Shown here in pieces: positions 10,983-22,843 of a stretch of DNA of 64,000 bases. The position numbers and the translations under genes are program-made. Origin of the DNA: Hordeum vulgare subsp. vulgare (lineage: Eukaryota > Streptophyta > Magnoliopsida > Poales > Poaceae). Under the pieces are notes generated by a model that had not been told where the DNA came from, searched no databases, and saw only the letters and a program-made list of their open reading frames with translations. The stretch spans positions 431,921,529-431,985,528 of the forward strand of contig NC_058522.1 in the NCBI RefSeq assembly GCF_904849725.1, given 5' to 3'. The number at the start of each line of letters is the position of its first letter. The stretch's first letter is position 1.

Positions 10983-13715
10983 CTAGGTTACCTCAATGGG
11001 GATGTGAATCTCCCCAACAGGCAAATCATACTTCATCTTGACACAAGGAATAGGGCATTCAAAGCTCGTGATAAGAATCGATGAAGTTTTTTCGATAGCA
11101 TTGATGCAATGTACTCGATATTGTTTCTTCGGAAAGTGCACCGTATGCTCATTACCGTTGACATGGAAAGTGACATTGCCTTTGTTGCAATCTATAATAG
11201 CCCCTGCAGTGTTTAAAAAGGGTCTTCCGAGGATGACAGCCATGGCATCGTCCTCGGGAATATCCAAGATAACAAAGTCTGTTAATATAGTGGTGTTAGC
11301 AACCACAACAGGCACATCCTCGCAAATGCCGATAGGGAAAGCAGTTGATTTGTCGGCCATTTGCAGAGAGATTTCAGTGGGTGTCAACTTATCCAATTCA
11401 AGTCTATGATAGAGAGAGAGAGAGCCATAACACTAACACCGGCTCCAAGGTCGCATAACGTAGTTCTAACATAGTTACCTTTAATGGAGCAAGGTATAGT
11501 GGGCACACCGGGATCACCTAGTTTCTTTGGAGTTCCACCTTTGAAAGTGTAATTCGCAAGCATGGCAGAGATCTCAAGATCAGGTATCCTTCTCTTATTA
11601 GTCACAATATATTTCATGTACTTAGCATACGGAGACATTTTGAGCATATCTGTCAAACGCATCTGCAGAAAGACAGGTCTGATCATCTCAACGAAGCGCT
11701 CAAAATCCTCATCATCCTTTTTCTTGGATGGTTTGGGAGGAAAGGGCATAGGTTTCTGAACCCATGGCTCCCTTTCTTTACCTTGCTTCCTAGCAGCGAA
11801 GTCATTCTTATCGTATCTCTTAGTCTTAGGCTGTGGGTTATCAAGATCAACAGGTTCAATCTCCACATCCTTTTCATTGCTAGGTTGAGCATCTTCCTGA
11901 ACATCACTATTGATATTATCATTAGGCTCATGTTCATAGGCATCAGAGATATAGGCATCGTTTGGACTCTCAGGTGTAGCAGCAATAGGGTTGCTAGCGT
12001 GCAGGTTCCTATCATCTTTCTTCTTCATTCTAGGATGACTAGGTGCATCAGCGCTAACTCCTTGAGGATCTTGTTCAATTCTCTTCAGATGACCCTCAGG
12101 ATACAGAGGTTCCTGGGTTATTCTACCGCCTCTAGTAACGACTCTGACGACATTGTCATTCAACTCATTGAGCAAGTTATTCTGAGCTTTAAGTACTTGT
12201 TCTACCTGAGTAGTAACCATAGAAGCATGTTCACTCAGAACTTTAAGCTCATTGACATTTCTGTCCACACAAGCACTTAAATGACTAAGCATACGAGCAT
12301 TCTTTTCCAATTGTCTGCTAACATAATCATTGAAACTTTGTTGTTTGGCAACAAACTTATCAAATTCGTCCATGCATAAGCTAGCAGGTTTATCAAAAGG
12401 AATATCACTATCATCAAACCTGCGTAGAGAATTTACTTCTACTACCTGTATCGGGCTATCGAGACCATGGATCTCTTCGATAGGTGGTAGATTTTTGACA
12501 TCTTCAGATTTAATGCCTTTCTCTTGCATAGATTTCTTGGCTACTTGCATATCTTCAGGACTGAGGAATAGAATACCTCTTTTCTTCGGAGTTGGCTTAG
12601 GAGGTGGTTCGGGAATAGTCCAAGCATTCTCATTGCACAAGATGTTGTTCAACAGAATCTCAGCTTGTTCTACAGTTCGTTCCCCAAAAACACTACCGGC
12701 ACAACTATCTAGATGGTCTTTGGAAGCATCGGTAAGTCCATTATAGAAGATGTCAAGTATCTCATTCTTCTCAAGAGGGTGATTAGGCAAAGCATTCAGT
12801 AGCTGGATAAGCCTCCTCCAAGCTTGTGGGAGACTCTCTTCCTCAGCTTGAGCAAATTTGTATATTTCCTGCAAGGCAGGTTGCTTCTTATGGGCAGGGA
12901 AATATTTTTCAGAGAAGTACTAGACCATATCCTGGGGGCTACGCACACAACCAGGAGCAAGAGAAGTGAACCAGGTCTTAGCATCATCCTTTAGCGAGAA
13001 AGGAAACAGCTTGAGCATGTAATACTGGCGGATCTTTTCCTCACTAGTGAATAGGGTGGCTATATCGTGCAGTTTGGTAAGATGGGCTACAACCATTTCA
13101 GAATCATAACCGTGAAGAGGATCAGATTCGACCAGAGTGATTAACTCAGGGTCGACAGAGAATTCATAATCTAGGCGAAGTGGCAAACTTCGGGTCATAT
13201 TTCATCCTAGTGTTCAGAGATTTTTATTTCCACTTGCGCAGTAGTTTCTCAACTTCATAGCTATCCTTACACGCAAGAAAATCCTCAGCTATCTCTCCTT
13301 CCATAACATAGCGCGTATCAGGCATAACAGGCATAGTAGCAGGTTCTACTTCAATAGTATCGGCAGTTTCAGAAGTATCATCACATCTAGCAGCAACTCT
13401 AGCAATATGTGCATCAAGGGCACCAAGTGGCAAAGTAGTATCAGGCATAGCATCATCAGGCATAGTATCTAGCATAGCATCATCAGGCATAGTATCAAGC
13501 ATAGCATCATCAGGCATAGTATCAAGCATAGCATCATGGACAGCAGAAGTAGCATCATCAAGCACAGGCGACATATCAAGATTTCTAGCAAGAGGCAAAG
13601 TCGCAAACTTACTCAAAACTGAAGGTGAATCAATTGCAGAGCTAGATGGCAATTCCTTACCTCTCCTCGTAGTGGAAGGTAGGATTTTAGTTCTTGGATC
13701 TTTCGGATTCCTCAT
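10983..13715 (-). pseudogene. E2 gag-protease polyprotein (broken)
   Basis: This has the same layout as the E1 gag-protease, reading on the minus strand from the ATG at 13715 (MRNPKDPRTK). Breaks seen relative to E1 are a GAA-to-TAA nonsense codon at 13224-13226, a deletion of about 17 bases near 13185, and a TAG at about 12920-12922 replacing a tyrosine codon. At 11410-11425 a CT-repeat expansion beside a 4-base deletion shifts the frame. The protease signature CDLGAGVSVM is present just before that shift. The long middle ORF (11384-12874) covers the capsid end and linker; 11396-10983 is the protease C-terminal half (LGRPFLNTAG) in another frame. Gag and protease match E1 closely, at roughly nine residues in ten by eye. 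Confidence 0.87.
13444..13540 (-). repeat. 27-bp in-frame repeat in E2 gag, about 3.5 copies
   Basis: It encodes DDAMLDTMP units like those of E1 but with fewer full copies and a degenerate last unit (DDAMPDTTLP). Confidence 0.85.
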
Positions 13716-13735
13716 AGTGATCAGCAAACCTCAAT

Positions 13736-15282
13736 CCCAAGTGTATGGGATCGCAGAATTTTTCGAGAGTAGAGTATTCAACCCAAATTTATTGATTCGC
13801 TCACAAGGGGAAGCTAAAGGATATTCTTAAGTATTAGGAGCTGCGTTGTCAATTCAACCACACCTGAAAGATTAGTGTCTGCAAGCAAAGTATCAGTAGC
13901 AAGGTAGTACGATAGCAATGGCACCAGAAAAAGCTTTGACAATCCCTGCCAACGGAGCTAGAAAAAGCCTTGTTGACGGGATGTTAGCGCCAACAAAGTA
14001 TTGCAACAAGTAACAGCGGAGTAGCAAGGAACAGTAGTAGCAGCAGCAAGAGCAAAGTAACAAGTAACAGCAGTAGCAGCAGCAGCAAAGTCGCCCAATC
14101 CCTCTTGTAGCAAGGGACAAGCCTAGTCGAAGTAACGTAGCGAGGACCAGTAGTAAAAGACTCATAGGCAGTGGATCGGTGACGGATGAGTACGACGGAT
14201 GTGATTCATCATGTAACAGTTATAACATGGAGAGATATATGGCTAGCTCCCGTTCATCAATCTAATCTAGGCATGTATTCCGTATGTAGTCATACGTGCT
14301 TCGGGAAAAGAACTTGCATGACATCTATTGTCCATCCCTCCCGTGGCAGCGGGGTCCTAATGGAAACTATGGTATATTAAGGTTCTCCTTGTAATAAAGA
14401 ACCGGACCAACTCATTAACATGCGGTGAATACATGAACTCCTCATACTATGGTCATCTCCGGGAGTGGTTCCGGCTATTGTCACTCCGGGGTTGCTGGGT
14501 CATAAGACATAGTAGGTGACTACAACTTGCAAGATAGGATCTAAAACACACATATATTGGCGACAACATAATAGGTTCACATCTGAAATCATGGCACTCG
14601 GGCCCTAGTGACAAGCATTAAGCATAGCCTAGTAGTAGCAACATCAATCTAGAACATAGTGGATACTAGGGATCAATCCCCGTCAAGAACTAACTCGATT
14701 ACATGATAGATCTCATCCAACTCATCACCGTCCAGCAAGCCTACGATGAGATTACTCACGAACGATGAAGAGCATCATGGAATTGTCGATGGAGAAAGGT
14801 TGATGATGACGATAGCGACGATTTCCCCTCTTCGGAGCCCGAAACGGACTCCAGATCTGCCCTCCAGATGAAGAACAGGATGTGGTGGCGCCTCCGTATC
14901 ACAAAACGCGATGAAATCTTCTCTCTGATTTTTTTTCTAGGCAAAACAGAAGATATAGGACTGAGATTGGGGCGGTGGTGCCACGTGGGCCCCACATGCC
15001 CTCATGGCGCGGCCATAGGGGTGGCCGCGGCCCAAGGGCTTGTGGCCCACTGGCACGCCCCCTCACGTGGATCTTTGCGCAGGTATTTTTCTTTTATTCC
15101 CGAAAAAATCTCCGTAAATATTCAGGACGTTCCGGGAACTTTAATTTCTTCACAAAAACAACACCATGGAAATTCTGCTGAAAACAGCGTTAGTCCGGGT
15201 TAGTTCCATTCAAATCATGCAAATTAGAGTCCAAATCAAGGGCAAAAGAGTTTGGAAAAGTAGATACGACGCAGACGTATCA
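13736..15282 (-). repeat. E2 5' LTR (terminus eroded by deletion)
   Basis: It matches the 3' LTR over its length. At the internal side the last roughly ten bases of the LTR, the PBS and the first bases of the leader are missing. The plus-strand join reads tcaatcccaagtgtatggga. The deletion ends share cccaagtg-like sequence, so a small microhomology-mediated deletion of about 60-75 bp is likely. Confidence 0.85.
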
Positions 15283-16322
15283 GCATCCACTTCCATAAAC
15301 CCAAAGTTGTGCCTTATGAGTCCACCATACCTACCTATGTGCGGTATCTACCTGCAATTCCTAGTAAATTTGCATGTGCCACTCTCTAAATCTTCAAGAA
15401 ATAATATGTTTTGCATGCCCAAACCGCTCATGTGGTGACAGGGGCTATTGGTATCTTCCATGCTAGGCGTGTTATCCTCGATATGTGTTTATTCACTATC
15501 ATTCACGAGAAAGGGGTCGGTGATTGGAATTCCCAGTTCCATGCTCAAATCAAAAAGATAATTGCAAACAAAACTCCCCCAGGATTGATGTTGGTATGGA
15601 CGGTACCCGAGGATTCGGCTAGCCATGGAGTGTGATTGATTGGTGGTGGGGGTCAAAAGTTTACTTTTCTGTTTGGGAACCGCCTATAGCATGTGTAGCG
15701 TGGAAGATGTTGAGAACTCTTAGTCATTGCGTTGACAATGAAAGCATGCCACCCAAAATTATTATCTCTGTTTTCAAAGCTAGAGCTCTGGCACCTCTGC
15801 AAATCAATGCTTCCCTTTGTGAAGGGCCTGTCTATTTATATTCCTGTTGAGTCATCCTCCTCTTACAAAAGCACCAATTAGAGAGCACCTCTGTCATTTT
15901 TATGCTTTGTTTTTAACTGTGTTGAGTATGACTATGACTGGATCTTCATTGCCATGAATTACAATGTTTAGTCAGCCCTTGGTCTTTGAAGGTGCTCTGC
16001 ATTTATGTTTTGCGGTCTCAGAAAGAGCTAGCGAGATACCATCTATTCGTACTGCTTCATGTTGTTTTGATTGAAGTGTTGACACTTGAGGCTTATTATT
16101 ATTTGCTCGCTAGTTGATTATGCCATTGATATGAGTTTACCGTGAGACCTAGATGTCATTTGCTTATGTGGTTTGCTTGTGATCTTGCTGAAACTCTGGA
16201 TATGAGTTAGACATAGTTGCAACAACAAGATCAAACAGAGTTTGTCAAAGTTTTTCTTTTGTCTCTTTTATTTTGTCAACTGAATTGCTTGAGGACAAGC
16301 AAGGCTTTAAGCTTGGGGGAGT
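15283..16322 (+). other. E1 3' untranslated region, second part, with polypurine tract
   Basis: It resumes E1 after E2 and begins with the duplicated GCATC. The end (about 16308-16321, taagcttgggggag) is the polypurine tract directly before the LTR start tgatacgtct at 16323. No coding capacity was seen. Confidence 0.82.
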
Positions 16323-16564
16323 TGATACGTCTCCATCGTATCTACTTTTCCGAACTCTTTTGCCCTTGCTTTGGACTCTAATTTGCATGATTTGAATGGA
16401 ACTAACCCAGACTAACATTGTTTTCAGCAGAATTGCCATGGTGTTGTTTTTGTGCAGAAATAAAAGTTCTCGGAATGTCGTGAAAATTTACGGAGATTTT
16501 TTCTGGAATAAAAGAAAAATACCTGCGCAAAGATCCAACGGAGGGGGCGTTCCAGTGGGCCACA

Positions 16565-18382
16565 TGTTGGAATTATGCCCTAGAGGCAATAATAAATATA
16601 GTTATTATTATAATTCCTGTATCAAGATAATCGTTTATTATCGATGCTATAATTGTATTGAATAAAGACTTATATACATGTGTGGATACATAGACAAAAC
16701 ACTGTCCCTAGCAAGCCTCTAGTTGGCTAGCCAGTTGATCAAAGATAGTCAGGGTCTTCTGATTATGAACAAGGTGTTGTTGCTTGATAACTGGATCACG
16801 TCATTAGGAGAATCACGTGATGGACTAGACCCAAACTAATAGACGTAGCATGTTGATCGTGTCATTTTGTTGCTACTGTTTTCTGCGTGTCAAGTATTTG
16901 TTCCTATGACCATGAGATCATATAACTCACTGACACCGGAGGAATGCTTTGTGTGTATCAAACGTCGCAACGTAACTGGGTGACTATAAAGATGCTCTAC
17001 AGGTATCTCCGAAGGTGTTTGTTGAGTCAGGATGGATCGAGACTGGGATTTGTCACTCCGTGTGACGGAGAGGTATCTCGGGGCCCACTCGGTAATACAA
17101 CATCACACACAAGCCTTGAAAGCAATGTGACTTATTGTAAGTTGTGGGATCTTGTATTACGGAACGAGTAAAGAGACTTGCCGGTAAACGAGATTTAAAT
17201 AGGTATGCGGATACTGACGATCGAATCTTGGGCAAGTAACATACCGAAGGACAAAGGGAATGACATACGGGATTATATGAATCCTTGGCACTGAGGTTCA
17301 AACGATAAGATCTTCGTAGAATATGTAGGATACAATATGGGCATCCAGGTCCCGCTATTGGATATTGACCGAGGAGTCTCTCGGGTCATGTCTGCATAGT
17401 TCTCGAACCCGCAGGGTCTGCACAGTTAAGGTTCGACGTTGTTTTATGCGTATTTGAGTTATATAGTTGGTTACCGAATGTTGTTCGGAGTCCCGGATGA
17501 GATCACGGACGTCACGAGGGTTTCCGTAATGGTCCGGAAACGAAGATTGATATATAGGATGACCTCATTTGATTACCGGAAGGTTTTCGGAGTTACCGGG
17601 AATGTACCGGGAATGACGAATGGGTTCCGGGTGTTCACCGGGGGGGGCAACCCACCCCGGGGAAGCCCATAGGCCTTGGGGGTGGCGCACCAGCCCTTAG
17701 TGGGCTGGTGGGACAGCCCAAGAAGGCCCTATGCACCATAGGAAGAAAATCAAAGAGAAAAGAAAAAAAGAGGAGGTGGGAAAAAGGGGAAGGACTCCTC
17801 CTTCCAAACCTAGTTGGACTCGGTTTGGAAGGGGAGGGTTGCCCCCCTTGGCTCGGCCGAACCCCTTGGGGGTCCTTGGACCCCAAGGCAAGGCTCCCCC
17901 TCTTCCCCCTATATATACGGAGGTTTTAGGGCTGATTTGAGACAACTTTGCCACAGCAGCCCGACCACATATATCCACGGTTTTACCTCTAGATCGCGTT
18001 TCTGCGGAGCTCGGGCGGAGCCCTGCTGAGATAAGCTCATCACCAACCTCCGGAGCGCCGTCACGCTGCCGGAGAACTCATCTACCTCTCCGTCTCTCTT
18101 GCTGGATCAAGAAGGCCGAGATCATCGTCGAGCTGTACGTGTGCTGAACGCGGAGGTGCCGTCCATTCAGCACTAGATCGTGGGACTGATCACGGGACGG
18201 TTCGCGGGGCGGATCGAGGGACGTGAGGACGTTCCACTACATCAACCGTGTTCACTAACGCTTCTGCTCTTCGATCTACAAGGGTATGTAGATCTAATAT
18301 CCCCTCTCGTAGATGGACATCACCATGATAGGTCTTCGTGCGCTTAGGAAATTTTTTGTTTCCGATGCGACGTTCCCCCACA
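16565..18382 (+). mobile_element. Solo LTR of BARE-1/Angela/WIS-type copia element
   Basis: This 1818-bp sequence starts tgttggaattatgccctaga and ends gacgttcccccaca. I recognise both from the Triticeae BARE-1/Angela/WIS group. It is flanked by CCACA at 16560-16564 and 18383-18387, and it splits the E1 LTR cleanly. No internal region is attached, so it is a product of LTR-LTR recombination. A GC-rich segment (17630-17900) and a TATA box precede the presumed transcription start. The three family names cannot be separated here. Confidence 0.92.
17909..17918 (+). promoter_or_regulatory. TATA box of the BARE/Angela LTR
   Basis: ctatatatac lies at the 3' edge of the GC-rich U3 part, the usual position for the LTR promoter of this family. 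Confidence 0.55.
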
Positions 18383-19760
18383 CCACAAGCCCACAGGCCG
18401 CGGCCACCCCCCTAGGCCGCGCCGTGACGGTTTTGGGGCCCACGTGGCACCACCGCCCCCAAACTCAGCTCTATATCTTCCGTCTCGCCCGGAAAAAAAA
18501 TCTGAGAGAAGGTTTCATCGCGTTTTGCGATACGGAGGCGCCACCACATCCTGTTCTTCATATGGAGGTCAGATCTGGAGTCCGTTTCGGGCTCCGGAGA
18601 GGGGAAATCGTCGCCATCGTCATCATCAACCTTTCTCCATCGACAATTCCATGATGCTCTTCATCGTTCGTGAGTAATCTCATCATAGGCTTGTTGGACG
18701 GTGATGAGTTGGATGAGATCTATCATGTAATCGAGTTAGTTCTTCACGGGGATTGATCCCTAGTATCCACTATGTTCTAGATTGATGTTGCTACTACTTG
18801 GCTATGCTTAATGCTTGTCACTAGGGCCCGAGTGCCATGATTTCAGATCTGAACCTGTTATGTTGTCGCTAATATATGTGTCTTTTAGATCCTATCTTGC
18901 AAGTTGTAGTCACCTACTATGTGTTATGACCCGGCAACCCCGGAGTGACAATAGCAGGAACCACTCCCGGAGATGACCATAGTATGAGGAGTTCATGTAT
19001 TCACCGCGTGTTAATGCGTTGGTCCGATTCTTTATTAAAAGGAGAACCTTAATATCCCGTAGTTTCCATTAGGACCCCGCTGCCTCGGGAGGGATGGACA
19101 ATAGATGTCATGCAAGTTCTTTTCCCTAAGCACGTATGACTACATACGGAATACATGCCTACATTAGATTGACGAACGGGAGCTAGTTACATATCTCTCT
19201 GTGTTATAGCTGTTACATGATGAATCACATCCGTAATACTCATCCATCACCGGTCCACTGCCTACGAGTCTTTTACTACTGGTCCTCGCTATGTTACTTT
19301 GTCCAGGCTTGTCCCTTGCTACAAAAGGGATTGGGCTACTTTGCTGCTACTGTTGCTACTTCTGTCACTTTGCTGCTACTGTTGCTACTGTTGTTACTCT
19401 GCTGCTGCTGCTACTGCTGTTACTTGCTACTTCGCTGTTACTTGTTGCAAGATCTTTTCCGACACTGTTGTCGGGGAAGAATAGTTACTCGTCAACGTAC
19501 CTTTTTCTGGCGCCATTGATACAACAGTTAGGAATAGTCTGTCGTCAATAGATCGTTTTTGGCACCGTTGCTATCATACTGCTTTGCTACTGATACTTTG
19601 CTTGCACACACTAATCTTTCAGGTGTGGTTCAATCTGACAAACTCAGCTGCTAATACTTGAGAATATTCTTTCGCTTCCCCTTGTGTGCGAATTAACAAA
19701 TTTGGGTCGAATACTCTACCCTCGAAAACTGTTGTGATCCCCTACACTTGTGGGTTATCA

Positions 19761-22700
19761 GTGTTCAGGACTTCTTTTTGGGCGGCTGATCTTTTCAGTT
19801 TTTCTATTTGAGGAGGCAATGTGGACAGATAGCTGAGCATGTTCTTGATGGTTTTGACTAGCTCCTTGCTGCCCATCACCGCCTTAATCGTCAGGACGCC
19901 CCCGGTATATAGCTTCTCGGTGAAGGTATATATAGCCTTTAGCTTCAGCATGCAGTCGTCTGGAAGATTGGCGGCTCATGAACCTACAAAGGACACATCA
20001 GTATTTGATAGTTTTTGGGAGACCAGATTATTTCTTCAAAAGGCAAGGGTTAATGCTTACTAAACATAGCGACAGTCATGTTGGAAATGTGTTTTTTAAG
20101 CCGGAAAGCTCTTGCTGGGCGGCTTCCAATTTTCCCTCAGCTTGCTCAACACGCTTGAGGATGGCGGCTTGGTCAACTTTGGCTTTCTTCTCCAGTTTTT
20201 GATGGTCAGCCTTCATCCTCTCCAGCTCAGCCAGAATCAAGCGGTATTTCCTCTCCGACTCAGATTGTGCATCTTGTTGTTCAGCCAGATTCTTCCTTAA
20301 GTCGGCTAAAGCTAACTCGGTCTGGGTCACAGACTCCTACACATAAAATTTGGGGAGACAAGTTTCAACATTATTGCAAGTAATACTCCTGAAACTTGGG
20401 GGCTAATGTATGATTTTATTCAAAGTTATACCGTATTCAAGACCCGGCTCATCTTTCAAAAGATGACCCGGCCCTTGGGGGCTACAGGTTGAAGATTTTA
20501 ACTATATTCAAGACTCGGCTCATCTTTCAAAAGATGACCCGACCCTTGGGGGCTACAGGTTGAAGATTTTAACTATATTCAAGACCCCGCTCATCTTTCA
20601 AAAGATGACCCGACCCTTGGGGGCTACAGGTTGAAGATTTTAACTATATTCAAGACCCGGCTCATCTTTCAAAAGATGACCCGACCCTTGGAAGGCTAAT
20701 GGGTGGAAGAGAATACATAAGTAGACGTACCTCATGCTTAACCTTCATAAGATGAATCAAGCTTTTGTTCATCTCATAACTCGTCTCTAGGCGACTTACG
20801 AAGCCAGAGCAAAGTTGGTCAAATTCCAGCTTCTCATAATGGGGGAGCTTGAATTTACTCGTGTCTTGATCAGTGGAAGGACGAGATTCCTTGGAGGTAT
20901 GCTTAGACAGTACCGCAACTCGAGGAGTGGAGTAGCTAGTACCGGTGACTATGATATCATCTGGATCTTCAGTCGCCTTGAGAGGGCTTGGCGGGTTAAC
21001 CTTGTCAGTAGTTTCCTTCAAAATTACGAGCGAGTCATCCCGGAAATCGGGAATATCATCCACATGAATATCATGAGCCGCCGCCTTCTCCTCATCAATC
21101 TATGGGACAGAGGCGCTCGTGCATAAGGCTTCAGTTGTTTTAGGAGCAGAAGATAAGTCGCCAGTTTTCCTTCTCTTTGCTTGCGCTCTGAGACAAAGGC
21201 ACCAAGATTAAAATCACATATCGTTATTTAGAAGAAATTGGGATTAACAAAGGGACTCACCCTTGCACACGAACCATCGGCGGGAAAGCTGACATTACTA
21301 AGTCGCTAGATGTAGGGGGAGAAGTCTGGTAGAATAAAAGCTTAAAAGTTAAGGAAGTTGAGAGTCATATTTTACACAACGAAGGGTATGGTAAAACAAA
21401 AGTGTACCTCGCTGGTGCGCTTCCGACCGATTGTCTTCTCAGGCAGTCCAGAGATTAAGTCGCCAGAGTGACTACGGGTTTTGCGCTTGGGGTATATCTT
21501 GCTTTCTTCAAAAGGAAATCAGGGTCCATATAAGCATATGGGTGAGACATGGGAACTTTCCCACAGATCCGTCTGGCTGGTCTAGGAGAAGGGGAAGGTG
21601 AGTCAGAAGATATAGAAATTACCTCGACCGCATCATCTTGGCTCTCATTGTCCTCGCCCTACACATAAAGACGCATGGTATAAGCATGAGTCGGAATACA
21701 CAGGTAATAAGTGAGGGGGAAGTTTTACCTCTGATTGCTCTTCGTCAGCTCGTGACTCGCCGACAACAGATGAATCTTTGGCGGCGGCTTTACCTTTGCT
21801 TGTTTTCCTCTTCTTCTTTGGTGGCAGCTTGGTGTTCTTTTGGGCAGTCACTTTTGGGCCCCTTCGCCAAAATGGATCACTTTTCTAATGAATAGAAGTG
21901 AATTTCAAACCAAGAGCATTGGTAAGTATAAAGAAACGAAAAGGCGGCTTGGATTCTTACTGGCGGCACCGGGTTGGAGCGGCAGAAGGCCTTGAGCCCA
22001 ATCTTGGCACATTCTTCCAAAGGCTCACCGGTTAGCTTCTTGATAATTCCAACAATGTCACTCTCTGAGAGTCTTTTGTGGTGGAAGCACTACGGGTGGT
22101 TTACCGTACCATCATATCATACATTAACCCGTCTCGGCGACTCAAGGGAAGAATATTCCACTCCACCCAGCAGCGGAACAGATCAATCCCGATGAGCCTG
22201 TTGTTGGTCAAAGACCGTAAATCAGAGAAAATGGGGATAAATTCCGACTCTTCCTCTTCTGTGAGTTTCTCGGGCAGTTTGAAGTCCATAGGCAGGCGAT
22301 CTTCTCTGAAACCCGGGAGTGGGTTTTCGCCAGGTGGAGAGGTGTCTTGGCAATGAAACCATGACTCGGCCCAGCCCTTGGGATGGCTGGGCAGAAGAAC
22401 TGATCGAAATCCTCGCTCGCGACGTCTTTGAATGTTGACTCCTCCAAGTTCATGGTTGGGACCGTTGGTAAACTCAGTCTGGCGATTCAAATGGAAGAAG
22501 TTCCAAAATAAAGGAACTGTGGGCTCTCTCTGCAAGTATACCTCACAAAAGACATGGAACTGTCAAATGTTGCAGATGGAGTTAGGTCCCAGGTCCTGAG
22601 GATGGACGTTAAGGAAATGCAAGACTTCTCGAAAAAACTTTGACCCGGGCGGTTTAAAACCTCGTTCAAGGTAGTCAGTAAAGATGACTACTTCTCCTGC

Positions 22701-22841
22701 AGCAGGATTGGGAATCAACTCGCCTGGGGCGGTTCTCCAACCAATGGTTTCCTTGTTGTCAAGAAGACCCGCCTTAACAAACTTCTCGAGAGTAGCGTCA
22801 TCGATTTTTGTTGGTAACCAATTGCACTTAGAGATAGCCAT
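19761..22841 (-). pseudogene. E3 antisense gene (aORF), truncated: putative gypsy-type transposon domain protein
   Basis: This gene lies on the strand opposite to the element. Exon 1 runs from ATG 22841 (MAISKCNWLPTK) to 21961, with one TGA at about 22563 replacing a cysteine codon seen in E5. It carries blocks like VPLFWNFFHLNRQTEF and LTEEEESEFIP that recall PF04195 (Transposase_28, putative gypsy-type transposon). The first coding intron (21885-21960) has GT-AG ends. Further exons are basic and lysine-rich (21884-21729), then a serine/proline linker (from 21660). A segment ending at a donor near 20738 carries SRLETSYEMNKSL. A coiled-coil-like exon (about 20333-20080) follows. The last exon (KLKAIYTFTEKLYTGGVLT) is cut at 19761 by E1. 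The biochemical role is unknown. Gene order and exon structure match E5. Confidence 0.75.
20438..20693 (-). repeat. 71-bp tandem repeat (3.6 copies) in an E3 aORF intron
   Basis: Units start at 20438, 20509, 20580 and 20651 and are nearly identical. Each holds a near-palindrome around catctttcaaaagatg. It lies between the exon encoding SRLETSYEMNKSL and the coiled-coil exon. E5 has the same repeat family in the same intron. Confidence 0.93.
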
Positions 22842-22843
22842 GA

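Larger units (their letters stand above)
5634..15282 (-). mobile_element. E2: complete Athila-type gag-protease-only element nested in E1
   Basis: This is a 9649-bp element on the minus strand with two LTRs (TGATACGTC...GGGACATCA in element orientation), gag-protease, ORF2, a 3' UTR and a polypurine tract. It is flanked by the 5-bp target duplication GCATC at 5629-5633 and 15283-15287. Removing it restores continuous E1 3' UTR, which can be checked against E2's own 3' UTR. It is the same family as E1 but not identical. No RT, RNase H or integrase is present. The primer-binding site has been deleted, so this copy cannot prime reverse transcription. Confidence 0.93.
1..19760 (+). mobile_element. 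E1: Athila-type non-autonomous gypsy LTR retrotransposon, 5' LTR mostly outside window
   Basis: The window opens in the last 56 bases of the 5' LTR. A primer-binding site, a gag-protease ORF, a second ORF and a 3' UTR follow. A polypurine tract at 16310-16320 precedes the 3' LTR, which starts at 16323 and ends at 19760 with the same terminus (cttgtgggttatca) as the 5' LTR at position 56. No reverse transcriptase, RNase H or integrase is encoded, so movement would need enzymes from a related autonomous element. E1 is interrupted by E2 at 5634-15282 and by a solo copia LTR at 16565-18382. Its right end abuts E3 internal sequence at 19761, so E1 inserted into E3. The predicted target duplication on the left (gtgtt) cannot be checked here. 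Gag, protease and second-ORF type suggest the Athila lineage; the family name is not assigned. Confidence 0.88.
16323..19760 (+). repeat. E1 3' LTR, split by a solo copia LTR
   Basis: LTR sequence occupies 16323-16564 and 18383-19760, about 1.6 kb without the insertion. It matches the E2 LTRs and ends like the E1 5' LTR at position 56. The U5 part holds a GCT/ACT-rich repeat at 19340-19445. From 19450 to 19575 there are three PBS-like motifs (for example ctttttctggcgccattg). Confidence 0.9.

Noticed and set aside
13893..14165. Cysteine/leucine-rich minus-strand ORF as a secreted peptide
   Set aside because: It is a translation of the AGC/AGT-rich part of the E2 LTR.
18190..18381. ORFs within the solo copia LTR
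   Set aside because: Short chance frames inside U5/R sequence of a known LTR type.
19340..19445. CTGCTACTGTTG repeats as a coding poly-Leu tract
   Set aside because: Part of the LTR in E1 and E2; trinucleotide-rich but not coding.
20438..20693. Regular repeat considered as a CRISPR array
   Set aside because: Units are contiguous 71-mers without unique spacers, in plant retrotransposon DNA.
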